From Burkholderiaceae bacterium (GTDB lineage: Bacteria; Pseudomonadota; Gammaproteobacteria; Burkholderiales; Burkholderiaceae_F): 64,000 nucleotides of DNA. The translations under genes and the position numbers were made by a program. The DNA is taken from NCBI GenBank assembly GCA_017646335.1, contig JAGCMT010000019.1, positions 1 to 64,000 of the forward strand, in the 5' to 3' direction. The notes beneath the pieces were generated by a model. It was not told where the DNA came from and did not search any database. It saw only the letters and a program-made list of their open reading frames with translations. Shown here in pieces: positions 26,976-36,157 of this stretch (position 1 is its first letter; every line of letters starts with the position of its first letter).

Positions 26976-27854
26976 TTAGGACTCTACCAGCCCGTCAAAA
27001 AGGTCACCGGTTGCGAGCACCTTCTTACACAAGTAAATCGGCGCATAGGGAGCCGCTTGGGTCACCGAAATCAACCCCTCGCGAGACAGCTCCAAAATCG
27101 CCAGAAAACTGACGACTTGAGCTTGCCTTGTTTGAGCTTGAGCTAAAAACGATCGAAATTCCACAAATCGTTGCTTTTCCAATCGTCGAATGATCTCCGA
27201 CATAAACTCATGAATGGAGAGCTCTTGTCGTTCGACCATATGATTTTGTTTGAGGCCGGCTTGCTTACAAACGGCCAACCACACGCGAGCCAGCTCTTGT
27301 GGCAATACGGTGGGTTCTTCCTCCTCTTCGGACTCGTAGGCCGCAGCCTGGGCACGCCAAAATCCGTCTCCGATACTCGGAAGTGCCGCCAAAAGTTGGG
27401 CTGCCACTTGGATTTTTTCGTATTCGGCCACTTCACGCAAAATGCGTGCCGTCGGATCTTCTTCGACTTCACCGTCTTCAGCGGGCGCAACCGGTAAGAG
27501 CAAGCGGCTCTTAATCATCATCAAGTCAGCAGCCATCACCAAATAATCGGCAGCCAACTCCATGTCGTGCTCGCGAATTTGCTCAACATACTGCATGTAC
27601 TGATCGGTCACAGCCGCCACCGAAATCTCATTAAGATCGAAGCGTTGCTTACGAATCAAATAAAGCAGCAAGTCAAACGGCCCCTCAAAAGACTCCAAAA
27701 AGAGTTTCAAGGCGTCGGGAGGAATGTATAAATCTTCCGGTAGCTGTAAAAGTGCTTCGCCTTTGAGACGCGCAACAACCACCACATCATCGAAGGGCGG
27801 CGTAACATCGGGCCATTGAGGCGTATCGATATCCAACAAATGATTGGAATTCAT
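26976..27854 (-). CDS. scpA: Segregation and condensation protein A
   Basis: The kleisin subunit that bridges Smc heads and ScpB. It has 292 residues, with the N-terminal SMC-binding region FEGPFDLLLYLIRKQRFDLNEIS, then ADYLVMAADLMMIKSRLLLP, an acidic middle (ESEEEEEP), and the C-terminal winged helix VVSFLAILELSREGLI. Start 27854 is set by family; the ribosome site is weak (GAAAG). scpB and smc are not next to it. A terminator separates it from maeA. Confidence 0.92.
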   Translation of the reverse strand: MNSNHLLDIDTPQWPDVTPPFDDVVVVARLKGEALLQLPEDLYIPPDALKLFLESFEGPFDLLLYLIRKQRFDLNEISVAAVTDQYMQYVEQIREHDMELAADYLVMAADLMMIKSRLLLPVAPAEDGEVEEDPTARILREVAEYEKIQVAAQLLAALPSIGDGFWRAQAAAYESEEEEEPTVLPQELARVWLAVCKQAGLKQNHMVERQELSIHEFMSEIIRRLEKQRFVEFRSFLAQAQTRQAQVVSFLAILELSREGLISVTQAAPYAPIYLCKKVLATGDLFDGLVES

Positions 27855-27873
27855 AGCACTTTCAAAACTACGA

Positions 27874-27907
27874 AAACCCCTGATGACCAAAAGATCGTCA
27901 GGGGTTT
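27874..27907 (-). terminator. Terminator of maeA
   Basis: AACCCCTGA and TCAGGGGTT form the stem, with a T-rich tail on the minus strand, between the maeA stop and scpA. Confidence 0.75.
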
Positions 27908-27933
27908 GGTTTCAGCTGTACAAATCGAGTCGA

Positions 27934-29553
27934 TTAGTACTTCGGCGTCCACATACTGGCCTTAACGGCAGCGTCGAGATCTTCGGGCTTGTCGTTTTGA
28001 GCCAAACCGTTGGCGTAAGCGTATTCAGCCACAGCCACGGAGATTTCTTCGGAAATCGGGCGGATATCCATCAAGGACGGATAGAGGCTACCGTTAGCCA
28101 AATCTTCTTCGCTCACCATTTCAGCAAGCTTGCGAGAAGCGGCCAAGAACATACCGACCGGCATCGTCTTGGAACGAGCAAACGTTGCACCGCGACCCAA
28201 AGCCGGGAACACGTAAGCGTTGTTACCTTGACGCGGCACGAAGTGTTGACCGTTAAAGTCGACCGGAGCAAACGGAGAACCGGAAGCGAACAATGCCTTA
28301 CCGTTGGAGAAGCGGTAAGCCATTTCAGCGGAACATTCGGCCTTGGACGTCGGGTTGGACAAAGCAAAGATGATCGGACGTTCGTTGAGTTCGGCCATGC
28401 GACGGATCACATTTTCGTTGAAAGCGTTCGGCTGAGCGGCCACGCCAACGATTGCGGTCGGGCGCAATTGTTCGATGGATTCTTCAAACGTCTTCGTGAA
28501 TTCTGCTTCATGAGCAAATTCGCGCTTGTGGTGAGAAAGGTCCGTACGGGATGCAACCACCAAACCCTTGGAGTCATAGAGGAAGCAGCGCTTACGAGCT
28601 TCTTCAATCGTTTCACCCGTTTCGTCGCAAATGGCTTGAGCGATCAAGTTAGCGATACCCGTAGCGGCTTCGCCGGCACCCAAGAAGAGCACACGTTGAT
28701 CAGCGAGCTTACCGCCCGTCACGCGCATAGCGGAGAAGAAACCGGTCACAGCCACGCAAGCCGTACCTTGGATGTCGTCATTGAAGCAAAGAGCGTTGTC
28801 CTTCCAGCGATCGAGAACACGGAAAGCATTGGCGTTACCAAAGTCTTCGAATTGGACCAAGACGTTCGGCCAGCGACGGCGAACGGCTTGCATGAACTCA
28901 TCCACCAACTCGTCATAGGCTTCGCCTTGAACGCGTTCATGACGAAGACCCATATACAACGGATCGGCCAAATAGTCGGCGTTGTTCGTACCGACGTCGA
29001 TCGTCACCGGCAAGGTCTTTTCCGGAGCGATACCGGCACAAGCCGTGTACAAAGCGAGCTTACCGACCGGGATACCCATACCGTTGATACCTTGGTCGCC
29101 CAAGCCCAAAATACGTTGACCGTCCGTCACCACAATGACTTCCACGTCGTCTTGGTCAACATTGGCCAAGATTTCGTCCACGTGGCCCTTATCTTCGATG
29201 GAAACGAAGAGACCGCGCGTTTGTTGGAAGATGTGGCTGAACTTTTGACATGCTTCACCAACCGTCGGCGTGTAGATTACCGGCATCACTTCTTCGCTGT
29301 AGTCGCTAACGACCTTGTAGAAGAGCGTTTCATTGGTATTGTGCAACGTGTCCAAGTACACATAGCGGTGGATCGGAAGTTCATAGCTACGCAATTGTTC
29401 GATAGCACGTTGAGCTTGGAGTTCAAGCGTTTCAACGGCAGACGGCAACAAGCCGCGAACGCCGGCGGCAGCGCGTTCTTCCTTCGTGAAGGCTGCGCCA
29501 CGGTTCAACAACGGGTTGCGTAAAAGCTTTTGACCTTTGATAGAGCAAGTCAT
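27934..29553 (-). CDS. maeA: NAD-dependent malic enzyme
   Basis: Oxidatively decarboxylates malate to pyruvate. It is a 539-residue protein of the long malic-enzyme family (MaeA/SfcA type). Signatures are the N-terminal LLNRGAAFTKEER, the malate site VIYTPTVGEACQKFS, the metal region QFEDFGNANAF, FNDDIQGTACVAVTG, and the dinucleotide loop LFLGAGEAATGIA. The acidic residue pattern after the Rossmann fold (LYDSKG) suits NAD over NADP, but this is inference. In an organism using organic acids it would supply pyruvate from dicarboxylates. A TACAAT box upstream is a weak promoter candidate. Confidence 0.92.
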   Translation of the reverse strand: MTCSIKGQKLLRNPLLNRGAAFTKEERAAAGVRGLLPSAVETLELQAQRAIEQLRSYELPIHRYVYLDTLHNTNETLFYKVVSDYSEEVMPVIYTPTVGEACQKFSHIFQQTRGLFVSIEDKGHVDEILANVDQDDVEVIVVTDGQRILGLGDQGINGMGIPVGKLALYTACAGIAPEKTLPVTIDVGTNNADYLADPLYMGLRHERVQGEAYDELVDEFMQAVRRRWPNVLVQFEDFGNANAFRVLDRWKDNALCFNDDIQGTACVAVTGFFSAMRVTGGKLADQRVLFLGAGEAATGIANLIAQAICDETGETIEEARKRCFLYDSKGLVVASRTDLSHHKREFAHEAEFTKTFEESIEQLRPTAIVGVAAQPNAFNENVIRRMAELNERPIIFALSNPTSKAECSAEMAYRFSNGKALFASGSPFAPVDFNGQHFVPRQGNNAYVFPALGRGATFARSKTMPVGMFLAASRKLAEMVSEEDLANGSLYPSLMDIRPISEEISVAVAEYAYANGLAQNDKPEDLDAAVKASMWTPKY

Positions 29554-29625
29554 TTTTTAAGTTCTCTTTGGTATTAACCGAAAAAACTGGGACAGAAAGG
29601 ATTATTGTAGCCCTTTTCTAGGCTC

Positions 29626-30306
29626 TTAACCTAACTTTTGAATCGCTTTTAAGCGTTCCTTGGCCGTATTTGCTTGTTCGGACTTCGGGAATCGCTTCAC
29701 GATCGATTGCAAGGTCGACTTGGCTTTGGCAATTTCGCCTTCGCTCAAATAAGCCGATGCTTGCAAAAGCAACGTATCAGGCACCTTCGGGGACTTGGTG
29801 TATTTTTTCACCAAGGATTGCGTCACCTTGATCGTAGACTTAAAGTCGTTCAAAGAATAGTGGGAGCTGGCGATCCAATAATCGACGTTAGCCAAATAGG
29901 CCGACTGAGGCCAAGACTTGGCAAAGGATTCCATGGCAGCGATGCAACCGGCAAAATCACGAGCACGATAAAGCTCGATGGCCTTATCGAAAGCACGACG
30001 TTCGGCAGGCTTAACGCTCACGATACGACCGTCCAATTCCACCGTTGCGGGCTCAACTTCCACCAAACGAGCATCGATCAATTGCACCTTACGAGTCAAT
30101 TCTTCGACCTCGCCATTTAAGCGAGAATTCTCGAGCTTGAGCGCTTCGATCTCACTCATCAACGCTACTTGAGAACGTTGAGAGGCTTTAATTTGTTCAC
30201 GGATTTCCAAAATGGCAGCGCGAGCTTCATCGTCAGCAAAGGCCAATGCGGCCGTGCTTTGGAAGCCACAAGCAATCACTGCCAAGGCTAATAACGTGTG
30301 ACGCAT
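29626..30306 (-). CDS. cpoB: Cell division coordinator CpoB
   Basis: A periplasmic partner of TolA and PBP1B that couples outer-membrane constriction to septal peptidoglycan synthesis. The sequence has a signal peptide ending near AFA, an N-terminal coiled coil (about residues 30-75), and C-terminal TPR repeats such as FKSTIKVTQSLVKKYTKSPK and AKSTLQSIVKRFPKSEQ. The start may be 30306 or 30318; neither has an ideal ribosome site. It follows pal after a hairpin, the conserved end of the tol-pal locus. Confidence 0.88.
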   Translation of the reverse strand: MRHTLLALAVIACGFQSTAALAFADDEARAAILEIREQIKASQRSQVALMSEIEALKLENSRLNGEVEELTRKVQLIDARLVEVEPATVELDGRIVSVKPAERRAFDKAIELYRARDFAGCIAAMESFAKSWPQSAYLANVDYWIASSHYSLNDFKSTIKVTQSLVKKYTKSPKVPDTLLLQASAYLSEGEIAKAKSTLQSIVKRFPKSEQANTAKERLKAIQKLG

Positions 30307-30330
30307 TCGTTTTCTCATTTCCTCGAAAGC

Positions 30331-30359
30331 AAAAGAACCTGATCGATTCGACCAGGTTC
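30331..30359 (-). terminator. Hairpin between pal and cpoB
   Basis: GAACCTG/CAGGTTC with an extended palindromic middle, and a TTTT tail on the minus strand. It could partly terminate after pal, lowering cpoB expression. Confidence 0.6.
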
Positions 30360-30369
30360 CTCGTACGCA

Positions 30370-30846
30370 TTACTTCGTACGATATTGAATATCGACGCGG
30401 CGATTTTCTTGGTAAGAAGCTTCATCCTTACCCAATGCGCGCGGCTTTTCCTTACCGAAGCTCACGCTTTCCAAACGTTCGGCCGGAACGCCCAACAATT
30501 GCAAGCGGTTCTTCACGGCATCGCTACGCTTTTGGCCCAACGCCAAGTTGTATTCCCGGCCGCCGCGTTCGTCGGTGTTACCTTCCAAAACGACCGTAGC
30601 CGTCGGGTGCGTAGACAAATAAACGGCATGAGCTTCGACCATGGCTTGTGCTTCAGCCGGAACAGCATAGCTGTCAAAGTCGAAATAAATGCTCTTTTGG
30701 CTCAACGGAGAGTTCGGATTATTGAAGTCGGCAGCCGTGTAAACGCCACCTTCATTCGGGTTCGGATTCAAATCGATGGAGGAGCAACCGGCCAAAAGGG
30801 AGGATGCAGCCAATCCAATCAACAAAAACTTCATTTTACGTTGCAT
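30370..30846 (-). CDS. pal: Peptidoglycan-associated lipoprotein Pal
   Basis: An outer-membrane lipoprotein (158 aa) that ties the outer membrane to peptidoglycan and binds TolB. The lipobox LLAGC puts the lipidated residue at Cys21. The OmpA-like domain shows IYFDFDSYAVPAEAQ, LEGNTDERGGREYNLALGQ and YQENRRVDI. AAAGGA precedes the start. It lies 27 bases after tolB. Confidence 0.95.
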   Translation of the reverse strand: MQRKMKFLLIGLAASSLLAGCSSIDLNPNPNEGGVYTAADFNNPNSPLSQKSIYFDFDSYAVPAEAQAMVEAHAVYLSTHPTATVVLEGNTDERGGREYNLALGQKRSDAVKNRLQLLGVPAERLESVSFGKEKPRALGKDEASYQENRRVDIQYRTK

Positions 30847-30873
30847 AACAAAAGTTCCTTTAGGAAAAAATCA

Positions 30874-32157
30874 TCACTTCAACAAGGGGCCCCAAGTCGG
30901 TTCGCGAATATCGCCCGACTGGCCGCTCAAGCGTGTGCGAACTCGGCCGTCCAAAGACACCGTTGCCAACACGCCGACACCACGCTCTTCGGTGGCATAA
31001 ACCAAAATTTGTCCGTTCGGTGCAAACGTCGGCGACTCGTCCTTGGCCGTATCGGTCAAAATCAATTGCGTACCCGTATTCAAATCCAGCAACGTCACAC
31101 GGAATGCACCGTTAACACGACTGACAAATGCCAACTTGTCACCACGGGGACTCAAAGCCGGACTAATGGCATATTCGGAACTGTAGGTCACGCGTTCGGC
31201 CGTACGGCTATCGAGCGCTTGACGATAGATTTGAGGCGAACCGCCACGATCGGACGTGAAATACACGTAACGACCGTCGGGGCTGAACACCGGCTCCGTA
31301 TCGATGCCTTGACTGTTGGTAAAGCGACGGACATTCGTACCGTTCAAGTTCATCAAATAAATGTGCGTACCGCCACCGACGGACAATGCCACAGCCATCG
31401 TTTGCCCATCAGGACTAAAGGCCGGAGCAGAATTGTTACCCTTGAAGTTGGCAATCAAGCGACGTTCGCCCGAACGCACATCGTGCAAATAAATGACGGG
31501 CTTCATGGCTTCAAAGGACACGTAGCTCAACAACATACCGTTGGGCGACCAAACCGGCGAAATAATCGGTTGAGAACTACGCAATGCCACGTGCGGATTC
31601 TCGCCATCACTGTCGGCCACGATCAATTCATAGGCATTCTGGGCCTTTTGAACGACATAAGCGATGCGAGAGGCGAAGATGCCGCCCTCGGCCAACATCT
31701 TTTCATAGATGCTGTCGGCAATACGGTGAGCCGTCAAACGCAAATCGGCAGCAGGCACCATAAACTTCTTCTCGTCGATGACCTCATTTTTCATCGTGTC
31801 GAAGAGTCGATAGTGCACATCGAATCGCGAATCACTCAAATTCGTCACGGTACCCAACACAAGCACCGTTGCGCCCATCGTTTGCCAAAATTGACCGCGC
31901 GGTTGCGTCAAATCCTCAGCGGGCACTTCGCCCATCACTTTGAGGGCACGGAAAGCGCCACTGCGTTCGAGGTCAGCGGTGACAACCGCTGCGATATCCA
32001 CCGGTGCGTTATGGGTTCCTTGAAATTGCGGGATGGCAATCGGCATTTGATTGGCACCCACCCCCGTAATTTCAATGCGAAGTTGTGCCATTGCAGACGA
32101 AGCGAAACCGGTCGCGGCTGCCGTAGCTAAAAACGTTCGACGATTAAGATTGAACAT
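30874..32157 (-). CDS. tolB: Tol-Pal system protein TolB
   Basis: A periplasmic beta-propeller protein (427 aa) that binds Pal and couples it to TolA. The N-terminal domain covers about residues 25-160 and is followed by a six-bladed propeller with recurring FSPDG and SPNG motifs. The signal sequence begins MFNLNRRTFLA and ends at SAMA; the twin arginine followed by T-F-L resembles a Tat signal. There is no Shine-Dalgarno match at the start. purH lies upstream, so tolQ, tolR and tolA, usual neighbours, are not here. Confidence 0.94.
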   Translation of the reverse strand: MFNLNRRTFLATAAATGFASSAMAQLRIEITGVGANQMPIAIPQFQGTHNAPVDIAAVVTADLERSGAFRALKVMGEVPAEDLTQPRGQFWQTMGATVLVLGTVTNLSDSRFDVHYRLFDTMKNEVIDEKKFMVPAADLRLTAHRIADSIYEKMLAEGGIFASRIAYVVQKAQNAYELIVADSDGENPHVALRSSQPIISPVWSPNGMLLSYVSFEAMKPVIYLHDVRSGERRLIANFKGNNSAPAFSPDGQTMAVALSVGGGTHIYLMNLNGTNVRRFTNSQGIDTEPVFSPDGRYVYFTSDRGGSPQIYRQALDSRTAERVTYSSEYAISPALSPRGDKLAFVSRVNGAFRVTLLDLNTGTQLILTDTAKDESPTFAPNGQILVYATEERGVGVLATVSLDGRVRTRLSGQSGDIREPTWGPLLK

Positions 32158-32206
32158 GACAAAAAAGCAATGAAAAGCTTATAAAAAACCAACGTTAATT
32201 GTAAAG

Positions 32207-32246
32207 AAAAATGGCGTCAAACTCGCAAGAATCGACGCCATTTTTT
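32207..32246. terminator. Bidirectional hairpin between purH and tolB
   Basis: A 12-bp stem, AAAAATGGCGTC with GACGCCATTTTT, with a 15-base loop. It ends the dusB-fis-purH transcript before tolB. Confidence 0.78.
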
Positions 32247-32292
32247 CAGTTAGTTACGCTTTGAAATCCAAGCGCAACGCCCTTTTTGTCAA

Positions 32293-33849
32293 TTAGTGAC
32301 GGAAGTGACGTTCACCACCCGTCAAAACCATCACGATACCGCGTTCGTCAGCAGCAGCGATGACTTCTTCGTCACGAACGGAACCGCCCGGTTGAATCAC
32401 ACAGGTAGCACCGGCATCAACGATCACATCCAAACCGTCACGGAACGGGAAGAATGCGTCGCTGGCTGCAGCCGTACCGCACAAGCTCAAACCGGCCTTT
32501 TCAGCCTTGATGGAAGCGATACGAGCGGAGTCAAGGCGGCTCATTTGACCGGCGCCGACACCCATCGTCATACCGTCCTTAGCAAAGACGATCGTGTTGG
32601 ACTTCACGAACTTGGCAACCTTCCAAGCAAAGAGGAGGTCTTCCAATTCCTTAGCCGTCGGTTGCTTCTTCGTCACAACGCGCAATTGTTCGATACCGGC
32701 CGTTTGCAAGTCCGGCGTTTGGATGAGCATACCGCCACCGACACGCTTGAATTCGAAGTCGTTAGCAACGTCACCCATTTCAATCACGAGCAAGCGAAGG
32801 CTCGGCTTCTTTTGCAAGATAGCCAAAGCTTCTTCTTCGAACGCCGGAGCCATGATCACTTCGGCAAATTGCTTGGAGATTTCTTCAGCACAAGCAGCCG
32901 TCACAACCGTGTTGAAAGCCAAGATACCACCGAATGCGCTCGTCGGGTCCGTCTTGAATGCCTTCTTGTAAGCTTCGCAAGAGTCAGCACCGATAGCCAC
33001 GCCACACGGGTTAGCATGCTTAACGATCACGCAAGCCGGCTCTTGGAATTGGCGGCAAGCTTCCCAAGCTGCATCGCTGTCGGCGATGTTGTTGTAGGAA
33101 AGTTCCTTACCGTGCAATTGCTTGTAGCTAGCGAACAAGCCCTTACCGATGTTGTGTTCACGGTAGAAAGCAGCCTTTTGGTGCGGATTTTCGCCGTAGC
33201 GCATACCTTGCACCTTGACCCATTGACGCGTGAAGCTTTCCGGGAATTCCTTCTTAGCGAAGTCATCGTCCAAAGACGTCAAATAGGTGGAAATCATGCC
33301 GTCGTACTTGGCCGTGTGGCAGAAGACCTTCTTAGCCAAATCCAAACGGGTCTTAGCGGAGACTTCACCGTTAGCCTTCAATTCTTCAACGACGCGAGCG
33401 TAGTCAGCCGGATCAACGACCACGGCAACGCTTTCATGATTCTTTGCTGCAGCACGAATCATCGTCGGGCCACCGATGTCGATGTTTTCGATTGCGTCTT
33501 CGAAAGCGCAGTTGGGCTTAGCAATCGTAGCTTCGAACGGATAGAGGTTCACAACGACGATGTCGATCGGATCGATGTTGTGCTCTTCGAGAGCGGCCAT
33601 GTGAGCCGGATCCGGGCGACGAGCCAAAAGACCGGCGTGAATACGCGGATTGAGCGTCTTGACGCGACCGTCCAACATTTCCGGGAAGCCCGTGTAGTCA
33701 GCCACTTCTTGCACTTCGATACCGGCTTCGGCGATCAACTTTGCCGTACCGCCCGTCGAGAGCAAGTGATAGCCAAGAGCTGCCAATTCACGAGCGAACT
33801 CAACAACGCCCGTCTTATCGGAAACGCTTAACAATGCTTGTTTACGCAT
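32293..33849 (-). CDS. purH: Bifunctional AICAR formyltransferase/IMP cyclohydrolase
   Basis: Carries out the last two steps of purine synthesis. It has 518 residues: an N-terminal MGS-like IMP cyclohydrolase domain ([42 protein letters not shown]) and a C-terminal formyltransferase ([11 protein letters not shown], the catalytic [35 protein letters not shown]). The start at 33849 has GAGGA upstream. It follows fis in the conserved dusB-fis-purH order. Confidence 0.96.
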   Translation of the reverse strand: MRKQALLSVSDKTGVVEFARELAALGYHLLSTGGTAKLIAEAGIEVQEVADYTGFPEMLDGRVKTLNPRIHAGLLARRPDPAHMAALEEHNIDPIDIVVVNLYPFEATIAKPNCAFEDAIENIDIGGPTMIRAAAKNHESVAVVVDPADYARVVEELKANGEVSAKTRLDLAKKVFCHTAKYDGMISTYLTSLDDDFAKKEFPESFTRQWVKVQGMRYGENPHQKAAFYREHNIGKGLFASYKQLHGKELSYNNIADSDAAWEACRQFQEPACVIVKHANPCGVAIGADSCEAYKKAFKTDPTSAFGGILAFNTVVTAACAEEISKQFAEVIMAPAFEEEALAILQKKPSLRLLVIEMGDVANDFEFKRVGGGMLIQTPDLQTAGIEQLRVVTKKQPTAKELEDLLFAWKVAKFVKSNTIVFAKDGMTMGVGAGQMSRLDSARIASIKAEKAGLSLCGTAAASDAFFPFRDGLDVIVDAGATCVIQPGGSVRDEEVIAAADERGIVMVLTGGERHFRH

Positions 33850-33928
33850 GGTAAATGTCCTCAAAAAAACAAATAGAAAAATACAAAAACGGAACGCGCT
33901 CGAGTTTCACAGTCTGCCGAAACGAGCG

Positions 33929-34243
33929 TTACATTAAATCGTACATTTTAAGCTTTTTATGCAAAGTATTGCGATTAATTCCCAATAATTTTGCAGCTTC
34001 GCACTTGTTATGAGCGGTGTATTTCATCGCATACATCAAAAGAGGCTTTTCAACCGCCGCAATCACCATCGGGTGCAACGGGTGCGGCTGAGTGCCTTGC
34101 AAATTCTCGAAATAACGATCGAGGTTTCGCAATACGGCCGCTTCCAACGAATCGTCGGAAACACTACGAGCCGCCGCTTCAATGGCAGAGGCGTGCTCGT
34201 CAAAAGCCATGTCCGTTTCATTGGGTTGTAAGAGAGCTTGCAT
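33929..34243 (-). CDS. fis: Fis family DNA-binding protein
   Basis: A nucleoid-associated regulator (104 aa). The C-terminal helix-turn-helix is well conserved (KCEAAKLLGINRNTLHKKLKMYDL), and the N-terminal region is loosely conserved, as in other betaproteobacterial Fis proteins. AGGTG lies about seven bases before ATG 34243; a second in-frame ATG at 34210 is possible. It sits 54 bases after dusB, as in many proteobacteria. Confidence 0.9.
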   Translation of the reverse strand: MQALLQPNETDMAFDEHASAIEAAARSVSDDSLEAAVLRNLDRYFENLQGTQPHPLHPMVIAAVEKPLLMYAMKYTAHNKCEAAKLLGINRNTLHKKLKMYDLM

Positions 34244-34297
34244 GGATACACCTAAATTCTTTGTTGTTTCTCTTGACTAAACAACGTTACTTTTTCG

Positions 34298-35281
34298 TCA
34301 AATCCAACCTTGTGCAGCAAAGTAATCGCACAAGCGTTGACGTTGCGACTCGCCCGTTTGTTCACGAAGCACGACGGCCAATGCAGGGGCCGCATTCGGC
34401 CATCCTTGCAAATACCAAGACAAATGCTTGCGGAACGTTCGAACCGCCAAATCTTCTTCATAGAATGCAAAATGGGCTTGCCAGTGATCAAGAATCGTCT
34501 CGACGCGTTCACGATAGTCCGGCTCCGAAAAGCGATCGCCCTTCAAGTAGGCAGAAATCTGGCGGAAAATCCACGGATTACCCATCGAAGCGCGTCCGAC
34601 CATCACGGCCGCCGCGCCCGTTTCGTCAAGCACACGACGAGCACGCTCCCCGTTGATGATGTCGCCATTGGCCACCACCGGAATCGAAACGGCCTTCACA
34701 ACCTCACCGATCGTGTCGTACTCCACGGGCGAAATGTAACCGCCGACTCGCGTTCGACCATGGACCGTAACCATCGAGAATCCCTCATCGGCCGCCATTT
34801 TGGCAATCGTGACGGCATTCTTATGGGATTCATCCCAACCGGTACGACATTTCAACGTCACCGGTACACCGGCTCCGCGAGCGGCCTCTCCCAAGCGCTT
34901 TAAAAGCATTTGCGCTTCGGCCTCATCTTTCATTAACGCCGAACCACAAGCCACGGAACAGACTTTTTTAGCTGGGCAACCCATATTGAAGTCAATCACT
35001 TGCGCCCCTTGTTCCACCGCAAAATAAACGGCCTTTTCCAGCGCATCGGGATCGGCTCCCAGAAGCTGCGTCACGCGCAAAGTATCGGACTCTTCAAAAC
35101 GAAAGCGAGATTGACTCTTGGCGCTCGCCCATAAATGAGCTTGGCTAGCCACCATTTCACCGACAACGTAAGCGGCTCCCCAATTCCGACAAATTTGACG
35201 GAAAGGAACATCCGTGACGCCGGCCATCGGCGCCAAAAACACTTGCCCTTCAATACGATGCGGGCCTAATTGAATGGTCAT
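34298..35281 (-). CDS. dusB: tRNA-dihydrouridine synthase B
   Basis: An FMN enzyme that reduces uridine in the tRNA D-loop. The 327-residue sequence has LAPMAGVTDVPFRQICR, the catalytic cysteine in FNMGCPAKKVC, the VTLKCRTGWDE lysine region, VHGRTRVGGY, and the phosphate-binding VMVGRASMGNPW. It heads the dusB-fis-purH operon. Confidence 0.95.
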   Translation of the reverse strand: MTIQLGPHRIEGQVFLAPMAGVTDVPFRQICRNWGAAYVVGEMVASQAHLWASAKSQSRFRFEESDTLRVTQLLGADPDALEKAVYFAVEQGAQVIDFNMGCPAKKVCSVACGSALMKDEAEAQMLLKRLGEAARGAGVPVTLKCRTGWDESHKNAVTIAKMAADEGFSMVTVHGRTRVGGYISPVEYDTIGEVVKAVSIPVVANGDIINGERARRVLDETGAAAVMVGRASMGNPWIFRQISAYLKGDRFSEPDYRERVETILDHWQAHFAFYEEDLAVRTFRKHLSWYLQGWPNAAPALAVVLREQTGESQRQRLCDYFAAQGWI

Positions 35282-35406
35282 AAATCTCTCTATGAAACCG
35301 ATTACGTCAATGCATTCCTGCGTGAAATGGGACTACCATTTTAAAGCCATCTGCCTATTTTTTGGGCGACTTTTGCAAGATGCGCAACAAGTTTTAGGAA
35401 AAAATG

Positions 35407-35438
35407 AACGACCGCCCTACATATTGTGGGCGGTCGTT
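35407..35438 (-). terminator. Terminator of amgK-murU
   Basis: An 11-bp perfect stem, AACGACCGCCC with GGGCGGTCGTT, with a T run shortly after it on the minus strand. The rest of the 35282-35473 gap shows no gene. Confidence 0.75.
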
Positions 35439-35473
35439 ACATTTGACTCAATGGACGGTGAGAGGAATTTCCC

Positions 35474-36157
35474 CTATTGCAAAGGTTGCAATTTTGAGAG
35501 CGCCTCGGGCGTTCCAACATTGTCCCATCGACCGTTGAAATGTTCCCCCGTGACGAGACCTTCCTCACAGAATCGGTAAAGCCAAGGAAAAAGCTTGGAA
35601 AACTCGATCGGTTGATTCTTAAAAATTTTCGGTGAATAAACACCCAAACTCGAAAATGTGAAATCTCGTGTTTGCCGCGTCACTTTCCCATCAATCAAAC
35701 CCATATCACCTTCTTGATGGAAGGCCGGATTGTCGACCAAGACCAAATGAGCGACCTTATCGCCGGCCATGATCGCCTCACGTTGAGCCACCAAACGACG
35801 GTAATCAAAATCGGTCACGATATCACCGGCCACGACGAGGAAGGGCTCCTCACCATCGGAGAGCATCGGCAAAGCTTTGGCAATGCCCCCCAACGTTTCC
35901 AAGGCTTCATCGTACGAGTCGCCTTCTTTGGAGTAAACGATTTTGGCGCCCAAGTGCTCATGACCTAAAATCGGCTCAAAAGTGTGAGACAAATGAGCGG
36001 TATTGATGACAACCTCTGTCACCCCGGCTCGAACCAAGCCCTCGATCTGCCACTCAATCAAACGCTTTCCAGCCCCAACCAACAAAGGCTTAGGCAACTC
36101 ATCCGTGAGCGGTCGCATACGCTTGCCGCGCCCGGCCGCCAAAATCAACGCTTTCAT
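35474..36157 (-). CDS. murU: N-acetylmuramate alpha-1-phosphate uridylyltransferase
   Basis: Makes UDP-MurNAc directly from MurNAc-1-phosphate in the peptidoglycan recycling shortcut that bypasses fosfomycin-sensitive MurA. It is a 227-residue nucleotidyltransferase with the loop LAAGRGKRMRPLTDELPKPL, VVAGDIVTDFD, and GRWDNVGTPE near the end. Its ATG shares a base with the amgK stop codon, so both proteins are made together. Confidence 0.9.
   Translation of the reverse strand: MKALILAAGRGKRMRPLTDELPKPLLVGAGKRLIEWQIEGLVRAGVTEVVINTAHLSHTFEPILGHEHLGAKIVYSKEGDSYDEALETLGGIAKALPMLSDGEEPFLVVAGDIVTDFDYRRLVAQREAIMAGDKVAHLVLVDNPAFHQEGDMGLIDGKVTRQTRDFTFSSLGVYSPKIFKNQPIEFSKLFPWLYRFCEEGLVTGEHFNGRWDNVGTPEALSKLQPLQ

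Noticed and set aside
27844..29523. A 559-codon plus-strand open frame opposite maeA
   Set aside because: Shadow of maeA, whose malate and NAD motifs are intact.
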